DNA of 64,000 bases from Belliella alkalica (GCF_022549785.1 NZ_JAKZGO010000002.1:237546-301545), one strand, 5' to 3'. Positions 52,860 to 62,411 are shown, numbered from the stretch's first letter. Program-made: numbers and translations. The notes: generated from the sequence alone by a model not told the origin.

Positions 52860-54161
52860 TCAATCCTCCAAAACAGCCCCATTCACCGTTTGTTCAAAAG
52901 GTCCATAGAGTTTTTGGGAATGTATGGAAGGATATACTTGTGTAAGTAGGATTGCGACTACCCCTCGTGTTGGATCCATCCAGAATGTAGTCTGGAAAGC
53001 ACCTCCCCAAGAGATTTTTCCTGGTTTTCTTCCAAATCTAAGATCACCATCTATCGCAGCAATCTGATATCCATAAGAAAAATGATCTTTGCCAACACGT
53101 ACATCTCCGATCATATTTTTCTTTGCATTTTGGATGGTTTCTTTCTTAAGGATTCTGACACCATCATATTCACCATCATTCAAGACCATTTGGCAGAATT
53201 TGAAGTAATCTTGGGCAGTAGAACTTAAGCCAGCGCCTCCAGAGAAATATGTCTTGGCACCTTTTATTGGGAAATTGCCAGATAAATCTCGATTTGGATC
53301 TTCAGGGAATTCCACTAGAGGTTCAGATCTCGTATTTGCATACATCGTAGTCAGTCGAGAAGCATGAGCGTCGTCATCAAAGTAGAAACGAGTATCATTC
53401 ATCTCCAGAGGATCAAAAATATTCTCCTTTAAATATGCATCAAAAGACATCCCAGAAGCTACCTCAACCACTCTTCCCAACACATCTATACCCAACCCAT
53501 AAGTGAATTTCTCACCAGGTTCATGTTTTATTGGAATTTGGCCTAATTTCGCGACATTTTCTTCAATTCTGATTGGTTTCAAAGTAGTCAAGTCAATAAT
53601 TCCTGCTTTGGAATATAGTTTATTCATTGTGGTGTCAGCAAATCCATAAGAAATGCCGGAAGTATGTGTAAGCAGGTGATGGATGGTTATTTCGTTTTTT
53701 GCAGGCTTACTAGTGAAGCTTGAATCGGATGGGTTGACATCGATCAATATCTTTGGATTGGCAAATTCAGGAATATACTTCGATACTGGATCATCATAAT
53801 TGAGTTTTCCAGCCTCCTGAAGCTTCATGATGGCTATAGATGTAATTGGTTTGCTCATGGACGCTATTCTAAAGATATCATCTACTGCCATATTGTTGTT
53901 TTGACTGATATTTTTGTGCCCAAAAGCTTTGTTGTAGACGATTTCTCCATCAATAGCTACGAATGCAACTGCTCCAGCAATCCATTTTTCATCTATTGCT
54001 TTTTTGAGAAGATGGTCAATATTGTCAAGGGAATCTTGGAGGTATTTATTCTGTACTGATGCGTTTTTGGTTTCAAAATTTACAGTTCCCAAACTTTGGG
54101 CAAATAAGTTACTGTTAGAAAAAATTAAAGTGATAATGATCAGATAGATAAGTTTTTTCAT
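52860..54161 (-). CDS. Serine hydrolase, beta-lactamase class C family
   Basis: 433 residues from ATG 54161; the ATG at 54197 would put 12 residues before the signal peptide. Signal peptide ending NLFAQ. The active-site SMSK (Ser101, Lys104) lies in IFRIASMSKPITSI, and FTYGLGIDVLG offers the Tyr of the second motif. These are the serine and lysine of esterase/penicillin-binding protein relatives, exported to the periplasm. The substrate could be an ester, a D-amino peptide or a beta-lactam. No neighbours suggest a pathway; it is divergent from the SIMPL gene. Confidence 0.87.
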   Translation of the reverse strand: MKKLIYLIIITLIFSNSNLFAQSLGTVNFETKNASVQNKYLQDSLDNIDHLLKKAIDEKWIAGAVAFVAIDGEIVYNKAFGHKNISQNNNMAVDDIFRIASMSKPITSIAIMKLQEAGKLNYDDPVSKYIPEFANPKILIDVNPSDSSFTSKPAKNEITIHHLLTHTSGISYGFADTTMNKLYSKAGIIDLTTLKPIRIEENVAKLGQIPIKHEPGEKFTYGLGIDVLGRVVEVASGMSFDAYLKENIFDPLEMNDTRFYFDDDAHASRLTTMYANTRSEPLVEFPEDPNRDLSGNFPIKGAKTYFSGGAGLSSTAQDYFKFCQMVLNDGEYDGVRILKKETIQNAKKNMIGDVRVGKDHFSYGYQIAAIDGDLRFGRKPGKISWGGAFQTTFWMDPTRGVVAILLTQVYPSIHSQKLYGPFEQTVNGAVLED

Positions 54162-54339
54162 CAGATTAGAGATAAATGGATTGAGACAAATCAACATTGA
54201 CAGTCGTCATGTTGAAGGATTACTTGGATGAATGCACTAAATTTAACATTATTCACCAATAAAATTAAATCCAACTCTTAATTAACAATTCTTAAGATTT
54301 TGTGGCTTAAGTTTTGAAATATGTAAACAAATTATAAAA

Positions 54340-55065
54340 ATGAAAAATATGAAAAAGTTATTCTTTATGTTGCCCGTTTTAATGCTGCCTTTTCTAAGTT
54401 TTGCGCAGCAGAATCAAATTCCTACTATCGAAGTAGATGGCGCGAGCGAAATAGAAGTGATGCCTGATGAAGCAACCATCCAAATCAATCTGAGAGAATT
54501 GGGAATGAAAGTTTCTGATGTGACCAATGCACTCAACAAAAAAACCAAAGCGATCCAAGATGCAATCAAGAAAACTGGTGTAGCTGATTACGATTTTGTA
54601 GTTGATAATTATTATGTAAATATCAATAGAATCTATACAAAAGGCTCTTCAAAAGATAGCGGATATGTAGCTTCGCAAAATGTAAAAGTAAGAGTGAAAA
54701 ATATCGATAAAGATTTGGTAAAAGTTCTTGAGTCTATCAGCAGCAAGGGTTTTGACTTGAGTTACAATATGAATTTTGGTATTTCCGAAGCTCAACGAAA
54801 AGTACATCAGGAAAAGTTGCTTGAATTGGCTTTGGAAGATGCTCGTAGAAAAGCTGATGTTATTGCCAAAACTTTGGGGATAAAAAATATCAGAATTTTC
54901 AAAGTAAATTACAGCTCAGGAGTTAGTTTCCAACCATACGAACCAAGAATGGAAACTATGATGATGAAGTCTGCAGATGCAAGAGTAGAGCCTACTTTCA
55001 CTCCAGAAGCACAGAAATTGTCTGATAGAGTATCTGTATCATTTGCTTTTTTGAATGAATCTTAA
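54340..55065 (+). CDS. SIMPL domain (DUF541) periplasmic protein
   Basis: 241 residues (ATG 54349 is an alternative). Signal peptide ending LSFAQ. The mature part has PTIEVDGASEIEVMPDEATI at the start, two betas-alpha-beta repeats, and LELALEDARRKADVIAKTLG, all characteristic of SIMPL/OmpR-like BP26 proteins. Exported, probably oligomeric; function unsettled, some relatives link to oxidative stress. It is a single gene; the following 466 bases are repeats. Confidence 0.88.
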   Translation: MKNMKKLFFMLPVLMLPFLSFAQQNQIPTIEVDGASEIEVMPDEATIQINLRELGMKVSDVTNALNKKTKAIQDAIKKTGVADYDFVVDNYYVNINRIYTKGSSKDSGYVASQNVKVRVKNIDKDLVKVLESISSKGFDLSYNMNFGISEAQRKVHQEKLLELALEDARRKADVIAKTLGIKNIRIFKVNYSSGVSFQPYEPRMETMMMKSADARVEPTFTPEAQKLSDRVSVSFAFLNES

Positions 55066-55109
55066 TTTTGAAGTAAAGGATAACAACAAAAAATCGATTC
55101 TATAGCTAG

Positions 55110-55228
55110 CATGGCTAGCGCCCCTTTTTCTTATTTACCAACCTTGTCTTTGAATCAACTTGGGGGTAGAGCCCACTGTTCTTCGTAGAAAAGTATGGAG
55201 CCAGTTGGATTATAGGGGCGTAGCCCTG
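55110..55228. repeat. Inverted repeat with AGGGGCGTAGCCC arm
   Basis: CATGGCTAGCGCCCCT (55110-55125) is an imperfect complement of AGGGGCGTAGCCCTG (55214-55228). The short arms stand out from the AT-rich spacer by their GC content. Confidence 0.5.
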
Positions 55229-55310
55229 TTATCTGAGATTTTTGGAATAGACCAAGAGGTTTGAATAATAAACCAAAAATAAAACTTCCTATAATTCCTA
55301 TAAAAAAACG

Positions 55311-55342
55311 AAACCTGCAAAACTTCTAAGTCTTGCAGGTTT
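55311..55342. repeat. AAACCTGCAA hairpin
   Basis: AAACCTGCAA (55311-55320) pairs perfectly with TTGCAGGTTT (55333-55342) around a 12-base loop; CTTTG follows. It could serve as a weak terminator, or it could be one copy of a dispersed palindrome. Confidence 0.6.
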
Positions 55343-55531
55343 CTTTGATGATAACGCTATAAAACTAGCTTCGTAGAAAAAAGAATCCATCAAATCCCTG
55401 AGGCGTGTTGCCCTGATTTCCTATTTTTCTGATTTTCGTTCTATTTGACCACAAAGGGCACTGATTACCAAATCAACTGATAACTAGTTGAGTTAAAGCA
55501 ATATTTACTGAAAGCCATGCAATTTACAATC

Positions 55532-56731
55532 TTAATTTACCGTAACTGTGACCGGATTTTCCAAATTTCTCTGTATGCTTTCAATCATATTTAAATCTGC
55601 TTTCCCATCATGTACAAAATACCTATACTTGCTTTTGTAGGTCTCTCCTGGAGCGATTACAAATCCTTCTTCAAATACCGGAGTGAAAACCCAATAAGGC
55701 ATGCTTGGATGAACTCTAACATGCTGCGGATAACGGAAATTGTCAGGAAAACCAAAAACTGTAACCCCTGCAAATTCACCTGAAATTTCTCCACTCACGC
55801 TAATCCATTTTGCTTTGGTGTGGTTTACATTTTCCAACGTGAAACCTTGGTCACTCAACACTTTCCAAGGTTTGTCAAAGTACACACTGTCATCAGGATT
55901 CCATTCTCGGCTTCCTCTCAATGCCATTCCACCATAAATGTATTTTTCCAAAAATAAAGTGTCATTGCTTGTATTGGTTTGCTCTGAGTAAATGTCAAAC
56001 AAGAAAAAATCTGATATTGGATAAATGCGAATATCCCATTTTTCTTCCAAAACCTCACCGTTTTCCATACTGATATGACTTTGTGTACTTATGATCTGAC
56101 CAACTGCATTCCCTTCATTTACAGAGAGTACATCCTTATGAACGACTGTCCCCAAGCTGTCTCTTTGATTCCAAAAATCAACTTTCTTTCCTTTAAACTT
56201 AGTATTTGTCCATGCATTGTATAGGGCATGCTGATGCATGTGACCAGCAGGAAAATCATCTGTTACAATTGCACCATTTGGACTTTTGAGAGGATGGATA
56301 AAGCCATTTTTTGCATACAATTGGCTTTCTCCATTTGGAGGAAAGACCATTTCTTTCTGATAAAAAAACAACTCTTTTCCGTTTACTTTTACCTGAATTC
56401 CATCTTGGTTTTCAACGATTTCCAAGGCTTTGGTTTTTGTTTCTTTTTCGGTACTTTTTACCAATTTGAAAGTAAGAGACTTTTCAGGTTCTAAGTTTTC
56501 CAAAAAGACCAAAACATTTTTCTCATCTAAAACTTCAACTGGAAATTTTTTACCGGATTCGATTTCCACAAGTTCATAATTTTCAGTTTCGTCTAAAGAT
56601 TCCTTGAGCTCAATGCTTACAGGTACAGCTGTTCTTTCGAAATTACCTGGATCAATAGTAAGTAAAATATCGGGCTTTCCACAGCTTTGAAGCCATATTG
56701 CAAGTAAAATAATGAGTGTTGAGTTTTTCAT
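55532..56731 (-). CDS. DUF6807 (PmoA-like) lipoprotein
   Basis: 399 residues from ATG 56731; the ATG at 56752 lies upstream of the predicted transcription start. Lipoprotein signal ending WLQSC (Cys17). The C-terminal two thirds contain FPAGHMHQHALYNAWTNTKF, a run of His residues and aromatic strands typical of DUF6807 proteins, a beta-sandwich fold seen near glycan-utilisation genes in Bacteroidota. The name PmoA reflects an old annotation; methane oxidation is not implied. It is divergent from the ECF sigma gene, so it may belong with the second glycan locus. Confidence 0.8.
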   Translation of the reverse strand: MKNSTLIILLAIWLQSCGKPDILLTIDPGNFERTAVPVSIELKESLDETENYELVEIESGKKFPVEVLDEKNVLVFLENLEPEKSLTFKLVKSTEKETKTKALEIVENQDGIQVKVNGKELFFYQKEMVFPPNGESQLYAKNGFIHPLKSPNGAIVTDDFPAGHMHQHALYNAWTNTKFKGKKVDFWNQRDSLGTVVHKDVLSVNEGNAVGQIISTQSHISMENGEVLEEKWDIRIYPISDFFLFDIYSEQTNTSNDTLFLEKYIYGGMALRGSREWNPDDSVYFDKPWKVLSDQGFTLENVNHTKAKWISVSGEISGEFAGVTVFGFPDNFRYPQHVRVHPSMPYWVFTPVFEEGFVIAPGETYKSKYRYFVHDGKADLNMIESIQRNLENPVTVTVN

Positions 56732-56749
56732 TTTTCTAGAGTGATTCGC

Positions 56750-56780
56750 CAAACTTAACTATGGAAGTTATAGAATCAAA
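56750..56780 (-). promoter_or_regulatory. Promoter of the DUF6807 gene
   Basis: On the minus strand TTTG (56780-56777), exactly 19 bases, TAAGTTTG (56757-56750): a complete match to TTTG-N19-TAnnTTTG. Transcription would begin near 56743, 12 bases before the ATG at 56731. Confidence 0.7.
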
Positions 56781-56849
56781 AAGAAAATTTATTCTATCCG
56801 TAAAATGTCAAGGTGGTAGCAAACAATTTTTACCATGCATGGAATTTTT

Positions 56850-56880
56850 TTTGATTGATGAAATTTAATTAGTTTCTTTG
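56850..56880 (+). promoter_or_regulatory. Promoter of the ECF sigma gene
   Basis: TTTG (56850-56853), 19 bases, TTTCTTTG (56873-56880), one mismatch. Expected start near 56887, 25 bases before the ATG. Confidence 0.45.
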
Positions 56881-56911
56881 GGAAGTACTCAATAGATAGT
56901 ACTGTCTAATC

Positions 56912-57520
56912 ATGGCTATGGAAATGAAAGAACATGCACTTCAACAATTGGTAGAGAGACTTTCCAAAGGGGATGAAAAGGCCTTTGGACAGCTTTATCA
57001 GCTATTTGGAGAAAAAGTGTATCACATTGCCAGAAAAATGAACCTCAGTCATGAAGATGCCGAGGGAATCGTTCAGGAAGTGTTTCTGAAGATTTGGAAA
57101 AAAAGAGCCAACCTTGACCCAGAGCTTTCCATCAATGCTTACATGATTGCAATCGTGCGCTCTTTGGTCATAAAAAAATCAAAAAAAGAAGCTCGTTTTT
57201 TCGCATATCAGAAGTACAAAATACCATTGATTTCTTTTGAAGCTTCTAGTGATCCAGAACTTGAATTGATTTACTCTGATTTCCATCATATTTCCTCAGA
57301 CTTGATTGAGCAACTTCCACCTGCACAGAAGCAGGTATTTATTTTGAGAAATTTTGAAAATCTAAGCACAGAAGAAATTGCTGAGAAATTAAATCTTTCT
57401 AAAAGAACTGTTGAAAACCAGATTTTCAGAGCCTCGAAGGGCATCAAAGAAAAGCTCCAAAAACTTAAAATAATTTCAGCAAGTATTTTTCTGCTAATGA
57501 TTGAATCTGTTTTTTCTTGA
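56912..57520 (+). CDS. ECF sigma factor, FecI-like
   Basis: 202 residues. Region 2 (about 24-92) includes HEDAEGIVQEVFLKIWKKR; region 4 (about 128-186) includes LPPAQKQVFILRNFENLSTE and a helix-turn-helix with KRTVENQIFRASKGIK. The protein ends in a hydrophobic tail (SASIFLLMIESVFS), as is common in Bacteroidota members of this group. It should direct transcription of the susC/susD pair downstream when the FecR-type partner (57736) releases it in response to the STN-bearing transporter at 58908. The stop to FecR-start gap is 215 bases. Confidence 0.9.
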   Translation: MAMEMKEHALQQLVERLSKGDEKAFGQLYQLFGEKVYHIARKMNLSHEDAEGIVQEVFLKIWKKRANLDPELSINAYMIAIVRSLVIKKSKKEARFFAYQKYKIPLISFEASSDPELELIYSDFHHISSDLIEQLPPAQKQVFILRNFENLSTEEIAEKLNLSKRTVENQIFRASKGIKEKLQKLKIISASIFLLMIESVFS

Positions 57521-57735
57521 TATTGATTCAGACTTACAACCCAAGCATCTTTCGCTTAAGCTTCATTTAGTTCTTTCCATAACTGATTTATTCAGTCTGC
57601 TGACAATGCCGAACCATTCCGCTATAGTGGAGCGCATAGGCATCGACCGACCGTTGAGGATTATTTTTTCATTTTTTTCAAAGTCGCGTGAGTAAATCTA
57701 TGTAGATGTGGCTATATGTATCAAGAAAAAGAAAA

Positions 57736-58755
57736 ATGGATCGTAGAAAGCAAATAGAAGATTTTTTCAAAGGTGAATTGACTGAGGAACAGGCAAGGGA
57801 TTTACTTGCATGGTTAGATTCTGCCGAAGGAGAGGAGTTTATGTCGGCTGAAGTTCTTCAACTTTGGTCTGAAAAACCAATAGACACCAATTATAAAGAA
57901 TGGGATTCCACATCTCTGTGGGATAAAATCAACAAGAGTAAGGAAGGTTATCCTTCTCCACAATTACTCAAGGAGAAAGTTGCAAAGAATAATGTTTTGC
58001 CAAATTGGTTGAAAGTGGCTGCATCTCTCTTGATTTTGGTAGCTTCTTCTTTGGTGATTTTTTCGATTTTGAATCCCAAAAATTCAGATCCAAATACAGA
58101 AATGTTTTCGGTGAATATGATTGAGAAATTCAATCCTCCAGGTCAAAAAACAAAAATCCATTTGCCAGATGGTTCTACTGTTTATCTCAATTCAAAAAGT
58201 AGAATTACTTACAGTGAAGACTTTATCACCAATCGCCACATTTCCTTAGAGGGAGAAGCATTTTTTAATGTATCGAAAGATGAAAAAAATCCATTTACTG
58301 TAGAATCAAATGGAATCACTACAACTGCTTTGGGTACATCATTTAATATTTCCACATTCAACAAAGCTGAAAAAGTTGTGGTCACTTTGGTCACAGGAAA
58401 AGTAAAACTCAATCAAGAAGGGGGAGAGAATTTCTTAATATTAAATCCAGGTGAAGAATCGGTTTTATCCAAAGAAGAAAGCTCGATGGAAAAAAAGATG
58501 GTGGATGTAAGTCAAAAAACGCTTTGGATGGAAGGCGTATTGAGGTTTGAAGATACCTCCATGGATGAAATGGTCGCTGTACTTGAAAGATGGTATGGTG
58601 TAGAAATCAAAGTCAGGGGAAATCAAGGCAAGTTTGTAGCATCTGGAACATTTGAGAATAACGAAACACTCAAAAATGTCCTTCAAGTACTGAGTGCTTC
58701 TATTGGTTTTGATTATACTTTAAAAGAAAAAGAAGTGCTTATTCAATTCAAATAA
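57736..58755 (+). CDS. FecR-type anti-sigma factor
   Basis: 339 residues from ATG 57736; ATG 57706 would add ten residues. Short N-terminal cytoplasmic domain (EDFFKGELTEEQARDLLAWL) for binding sigma, one TM helix (about 90-110), the periplasmic FecR domain (GQKTKIHLPDGSTVYLNSKS and FTVESNGITTTALGTSFNI), and a C-terminal DUF4974/secretin-like domain (LERWYGVEIKVRGNQGKFVA) that contacts the STN domain of the transporter. It passes the signal from SusC to the sigma factor. Confidence 0.9.
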   Translation: MDRRKQIEDFFKGELTEEQARDLLAWLDSAEGEEFMSAEVLQLWSEKPIDTNYKEWDSTSLWDKINKSKEGYPSPQLLKEKVAKNNVLPNWLKVAASLLILVASSLVIFSILNPKNSDPNTEMFSVNMIEKFNPPGQKTKIHLPDGSTVYLNSKSRITYSEDFITNRHISLEGEAFFNVSKDEKNPFTVESNGITTTALGTSFNISTFNKAEKVVVTLVTGKVKLNQEGGENFLILNPGEESVLSKEESSMEKKMVDVSQKTLWMEGVLRFEDTSMDEMVAVLERWYGVEIKVRGNQGKFVASGTFENNETLKNVLQVLSASIGFDYTLKEKEVLIQFK

Positions 58756-58788
58756 AAGGCTTATGAGTATAAAAAACGCATAAAAAAA

Positions 58789-58815
58789 CAGGAACGTACT
58801 GCGAATACGCTCCTG
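58789..58815 (+). other. Hairpin in the leader of the second susC
   Basis: CAGGAACGTA (58789-58798) pairs with TACGCTCCTG (58806-58815) with one mismatch around a 7-base loop, 25 bases before the small upstream ORF. No T-run follows. It may be an RNA stability or processing element between fecR and susC. Confidence 0.5.
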
Positions 58816-58839
58816 CAAACATCAAATCTTTAACAACCT

Positions 58840-58911
58840 ATGAAAAAACGTTTGGTAGCTGCTTTTCATAGATTAAATCAATGTTTCATTTTACTATTCC
58901 CAAAAATATGA
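58840..58911 (+). CDS. Possible 23-residue upstream ORF coupled to susC
   Basis: ATG 58840 to TGA 58909-58911, reading MKKRLVAAFHRLNQCFILLF then PKI. The stop overlaps the susC ATG (58908) as ATGA, in another frame. The basic-hydrophobic start looks like the beginning of a signal peptide. It could be a translational coupling peptide, or the relic of an older, longer N-terminus of SusC. Confidence 0.35.
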   Translation: MKKRLVAAFHRLNQCFILLFPKI

Positions 58912-61900
58912 AAAAAATATTACTAGCGGTAATTATGTCAATCAAGTTATTATTGAAAGGAGTAGCTTTACTCTGCTTGACATTGGGCCCCTTAATGGCA
59001 AACACATCGAAAGCGCAGGTAAAGAGTATCGACGAGGTATTCTTGAAATTAGAAAAAAGCAATTATACGCTTGCTCAATTTTTTAAAGAGACAGAAAATA
59101 AAACGGATTTCAAATTTTTCTATACAGATCAAGCTATAAAAACAAGTGAAAATATTGTACTGATTTCAAACTCAGGCAGTGTAGAGGATTATCTTTTGCA
59201 GATAGCCAAGCAAACAGATTTGAGTTTCAAGCAGGTCAACAATACGATCAGTGTAATTGTAAATACTAATAAACAAAAAGCAAGAGTCAAAGCTTTGGAA
59301 ATCATACCAATCACTATAAGAGGTGTGATTAGAGATGATTTAGGTGACCCTTTGCCAGGTGTGACTGTTATGGTAGAAGGAACTACCATCGGTACCGTGA
59401 CGGATATTGATGGAGTCTACACCATTGATGCCAATGAAGGTCAGACTTTGGTTTACTCTTTTTTGGGTTTTCAGAGGGAGAAAAGGGTTGTCGGAAAATC
59501 GAGCACCATTGATTTGACTTTGCGAAAAGAGGAAAGTGATCTTGAAGAATTTGTCGTGGTAGGTTATGGTACACAACAAAAGAAAGATATCACTGGATCA
59601 GTAAGCTCCATGAGCGCAAGACAGATAGAGGATCAGCCAATCATCAGTTTGGATCAGGCAATGATAGCCCAGATGGCTGGTGTACAGGTCACACAAGCTA
59701 CAGGTGCTCCAGGTGGCGGTGCTTCTGTGAGAATTAGAGGTGCAGGATCATTGACTGCAGGAAATGAACCCCTTTATGTTGTGGATGGATTTCCGGTGAC
59801 CAATGATTTTGATCAAAGAAACAATCCGCTAAATACAATCAACCCAAATGACATAGCAGATATTCAGGTACTTAAAGATGCCTCTGCCACTGCAATTTAT
59901 GGATCGAGAGGTTCCAATGGAGTAGTGTTGATTACCACCAAATCAGGTAAATCAGGTGTTTCCAAAGTTGATTTCAGTGTAAGTACAGGGATTCAGCAAG
60001 TGGAGAAGCAACTAGATGTGTTGAATGCAACTGAATTTGCAAGATATATCAATGAAGCCAGAAACAATGCATGGGTAAATTCAGGACCGGGAAGATCAGC
60101 ATCTGATCCTAATTCAGCTAGATTGAATAACGTCATGTATTTGCTCCCTGAGCAATTTAGCAATCCTGAATCTTTGGGTGAAGGTACTGATTGGCAAGAC
60201 GCAATTTTCAGAACTGCCATGATGAGTAATTATCAGTTGAATTTCTCTGGAGGAAATGATAAAACCAAGTATTTCATCTCTGGGGGCTATTTGGATCAAG
60301 AGGGAATTATCATCAATTCAGATTTGAAGCGTTATTCATTCAGGGTAAATGTCGATTCAAAAGTAAATGACAGAATCAGAGTCGGTGCTAATATAACACC
60401 TTCCTATACCTTCTCCAATCAGTCTTTGGCCGAAGGAAATTGGCAAGGTGGCGGTATCATTCAATCCGCAATCACAGCTGGTCCACATTTGACTCCTTAT
60501 GATGAAAATGGCAACTATACCAAAATCACTGGTTTAGGAATAGGTACAAGTGAAGTGGACAATCCTGTGAAAATCGCCAATGAATATTTTCACCAACAAA
60601 GTAATTTGAGACTTCTCGGAACTGCTTTCGCAGAGATTAACATCATAGACAATCTTAATTTCAAAACACTTGTAGGTGCAGATATGAGAAGTTTTAGAGA
60701 AGATATCTTTAGCTCTTCCATCATCAATCCAAACAGTGTCAACCCAACCAAGCCAGCAACGGGAACTAATACAACTTCCGAGACAAGAAACTGGCTTTCT
60801 GAGTTTACACTTAGCTATGCAAAAACTATAGATAAACATTCATTTGATGCAGTAGCGGGCTACACGATTCAGCAAGAGCAGTTTGACTTCAATAGAATCA
60901 ATGGTACAAATTTCCCTAATGACGAAATCAAAACCATGAATGCAGCAGGTTTGATTACCAATGCTTTGTCTACGAAAGAAGAATGGTCATTGATTTCATA
61001 TTTGGCTAGGATAAACTACAACTTTGACAACAGGTATTTGCTAACGGCTACAGTAAGGAGAGATGGTTCTTCTAGATTTGGAGCAGACAATAGATGGGGC
61101 GTTTTTCCATCAGTTTCTTTGGGTTGGAGACTTTCAGAAGAGAATTTCATGAAAGATGTTAGCTGGATTTCTGAGTTGAGATTGAGAACTAGTTATGGTT
61201 TGACAGGTAATAACTTTATCACAAATTATGGTTCTATAGGTTTGACTGGCCCTGAGAATTATCCATTTGGATCAGGTTCAGGAACTGTAAATAATGGTAT
61301 CAGATTGACTAATATTCCAAATAGCAGACTGGGTTGGGAGAGAAACAAACAATTGGATATTGGACTTGAGTTTGGATTATTAGACGACAGGTTCTATTTG
61401 TCTTTTGATTATTACAACAAAAGGACTTCTGATTTATTGCTGAATGTTCCAGTACCTACTTTGACAGGATATACTACAGCACTTCAGAATATTGGAGAAA
61501 TCCAGAATAAAGGTTTTGAGTTTACACTTACCAGTAGAAACTTGGTCAAAGCCTTCAGATGGACTACTGATTTTAACTTTTCCACAAACGATATTAAAGT
61601 TTTGGCATTGGGAACTGACGGATCTCCAATAATTTCTAGACAAGCTACATCTGCATCAGCACCGACACATATCACACAGATTGGCTCTGCGCCTGGAAGC
61701 TTCTTTGGTTACAATGTAATTGGGGTATATCAAAACCAGCAGGAAATTGATAGCAGTCCTGTAATCATGAATGGAAATGGAACTGTTCAGTCAAGACCAG
61801 GTCAGTTGAGGTTTGAAGATGTCAATGGTGATGGAGTAATCAATGCCGCTGATAGGACAGTACTGGGAAGTCCTTTTCCTGACTTCACTTATGGTATGAC

Positions 61901-62399
61901 AAATAATTTTGCCTACAAAAACTTAGATTTCTCCTTTACACTTCAGGGAGTTCAAGGATTCGAAGTGCTGAATGCAGCGAGAAGATATTACGGTAATTAT
62001 GCTGGATCTTACAATGTGTTGAGTAGTGCATCTAATGGCTGGAAATCAGAAGCTGATCAAGGAGATGGTGTTTCGCCAATGATCGACAGAAACTTCAATG
62101 CCTACGCAGGTAGCAATGTCGTGAACAACATCACTTCTTTGTTTGTAGAAGACGGTTCATTCTTGAGAATTAGAAACATTACTTTAGGTTATACCTTGCC
62201 TTCATCCTTATTAAATAGACTTAAAGTAGCTAATGCTAGGGTAAACTTCACAGTTCAAAACGCATTTACTTTCACCAAATACGAAGGCTTCAATCCTGAA
62301 GTAAGTGCCCAAGGAGGTAGTCCTTTGGTTCCTGGGGTAGATGCTGGTGGTTATCCACTTGCACGTTCATTTATGTTTGGTTTAAACTTTGGCTTCTAA
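58908..62399 (+). CDS. SusC/RagA-type TonB-dependent transducer with STN domain
   Basis: 1163 residues from ATG 58908 (ATG 58881 is possible). Signal peptide of about 37 residues ending TSKAQ; STN domain (about 45-125, LAQFFKETENKTDFKFFYTD); CarboxypepD_reg-like (about 135-215); TonB box region EFVVVGYG; plug (about 230-345, ending TAIYGSRGSNGVVLI); large barrel ending MFGLNFGF. The STN domain marks it as a transducer that signals through FecR to the ECF sigma encoded upstream. It imports a glycan with the SusD partner 12 bases downstream. Confidence 0.95.
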   Translation: MKKILLAVIMSIKLLLKGVALLCLTLGPLMANTSKAQVKSIDEVFLKLEKSNYTLAQFFKETENKTDFKFFYTDQAIKTSENIVLISNSGSVEDYLLQIAKQTDLSFKQVNNTISVIVNTNKQKARVKALEIIPITIRGVIRDDLGDPLPGVTVMVEGTTIGTVTDIDGVYTIDANEGQTLVYSFLGFQREKRVVGKSSTIDLTLRKEESDLEEFVVVGYGTQQKKDITGSVSSMSARQIEDQPIISLDQAMIAQMAGVQVTQATGAPGGGASVRIRGAGSLTAGNEPLYVVDGFPVTNDFDQRNNPLNTINPNDIADIQVLKDASATAIYGSRGSNGVVLITTKSGKSGVSKVDFSVSTGIQQVEKQLDVLNATEFARYINEARNNAWVNSGPGRSASDPNSARLNNVMYLLPEQFSNPESLGEGTDWQDAIFRTAMMSNYQLNFSGGNDKTKYFISGGYLDQEGIIINSDLKRYSFRVNVDSKVNDRIRVGANITPSYTFSNQSLAEGNWQGGGIIQSAITAGPHLTPYDENGNYTKITGLGIGTSEVDNPVKIANEYFHQQSNLRLLGTAFAEINIIDNLNFKTLVGADMRSFREDIFSSSIINPNSVNPTKPATGTNTTSETRNWLSEFTLSYAKTIDKHSFDAVAGYTIQQEQFDFNRINGTNFPNDEIKTMNAAGLITNALSTKEEWSLISYLARINYNFDNRYLLTATVRRDGSSRFGADNRWGVFPSVSLGWRLSEENFMKDVSWISELRLRTSYGLTGNNFITNYGSIGLTGPENYPFGSGSGTVNNGIRLTNIPNSRLGWERNKQLDIGLEFGLLDDRFYLSFDYYNKRTSDLLLNVPVPTLTGYTTALQNIGEIQNKGFEFTLTSRNLVKAFRWTTDFNFSTNDIKVLALGTDGSPIISRQATSASAPTHITQIGSAPGSFFGYNVIGVYQNQQEIDSSPVIMNGNGTVQSRPGQLRFEDVNGDGVINAADRTVLGSPFPDFTYGMTNNFAYKNLDFSFTLQGVQGFEVLNAARRYYGNYAGSYNVLSSASNGWKSEADQGDGVSPMIDRNFNAYAGSNVVNNITSLFVEDGSFLRIRNITLGYTLPSSLLNRLKVANARVNFTVQNAFTFTKYEGFNPEVSAQGGSPLVPGVDAGGYPLARSFMFGLNFGF

Positions 62400-62411
62400 A
62401 TAGATATAGCG

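Larger units (their letters stand above)
55066..55531. other. Long gene-free spacer rich in inverted repeats
   Basis: 466 bases with no credible ORF on either strand. It contains the inverted pair 55110-55125 / 55214-55228 and the hairpin 55311-55342, described separately. The rest shows only AT-rich DNA. Confidence 0.6.

Noticed and set aside
55532..56731. Methane monooxygenase subunit (PmoA)
   Set aside because: The label comes from family naming; the protein is a lipoprotein with a DUF6807 beta fold and no membrane helices of PmoA.
57607..57693. 29-residue ORF between the ECF sigma and FecR genes
   Set aside because: It begins MPNHSAIVERIGIDRP but lies in a palindromic stretch (CCGCTATAGTGG) and has no features of a protein; probably chance.
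58840..58930. Frameshift sequencing error joining the upstream ORF to SusC
   Set aside because: The SusC reading from 58908 already has its own signal peptide and an ATGA junction, so an error is not needed.
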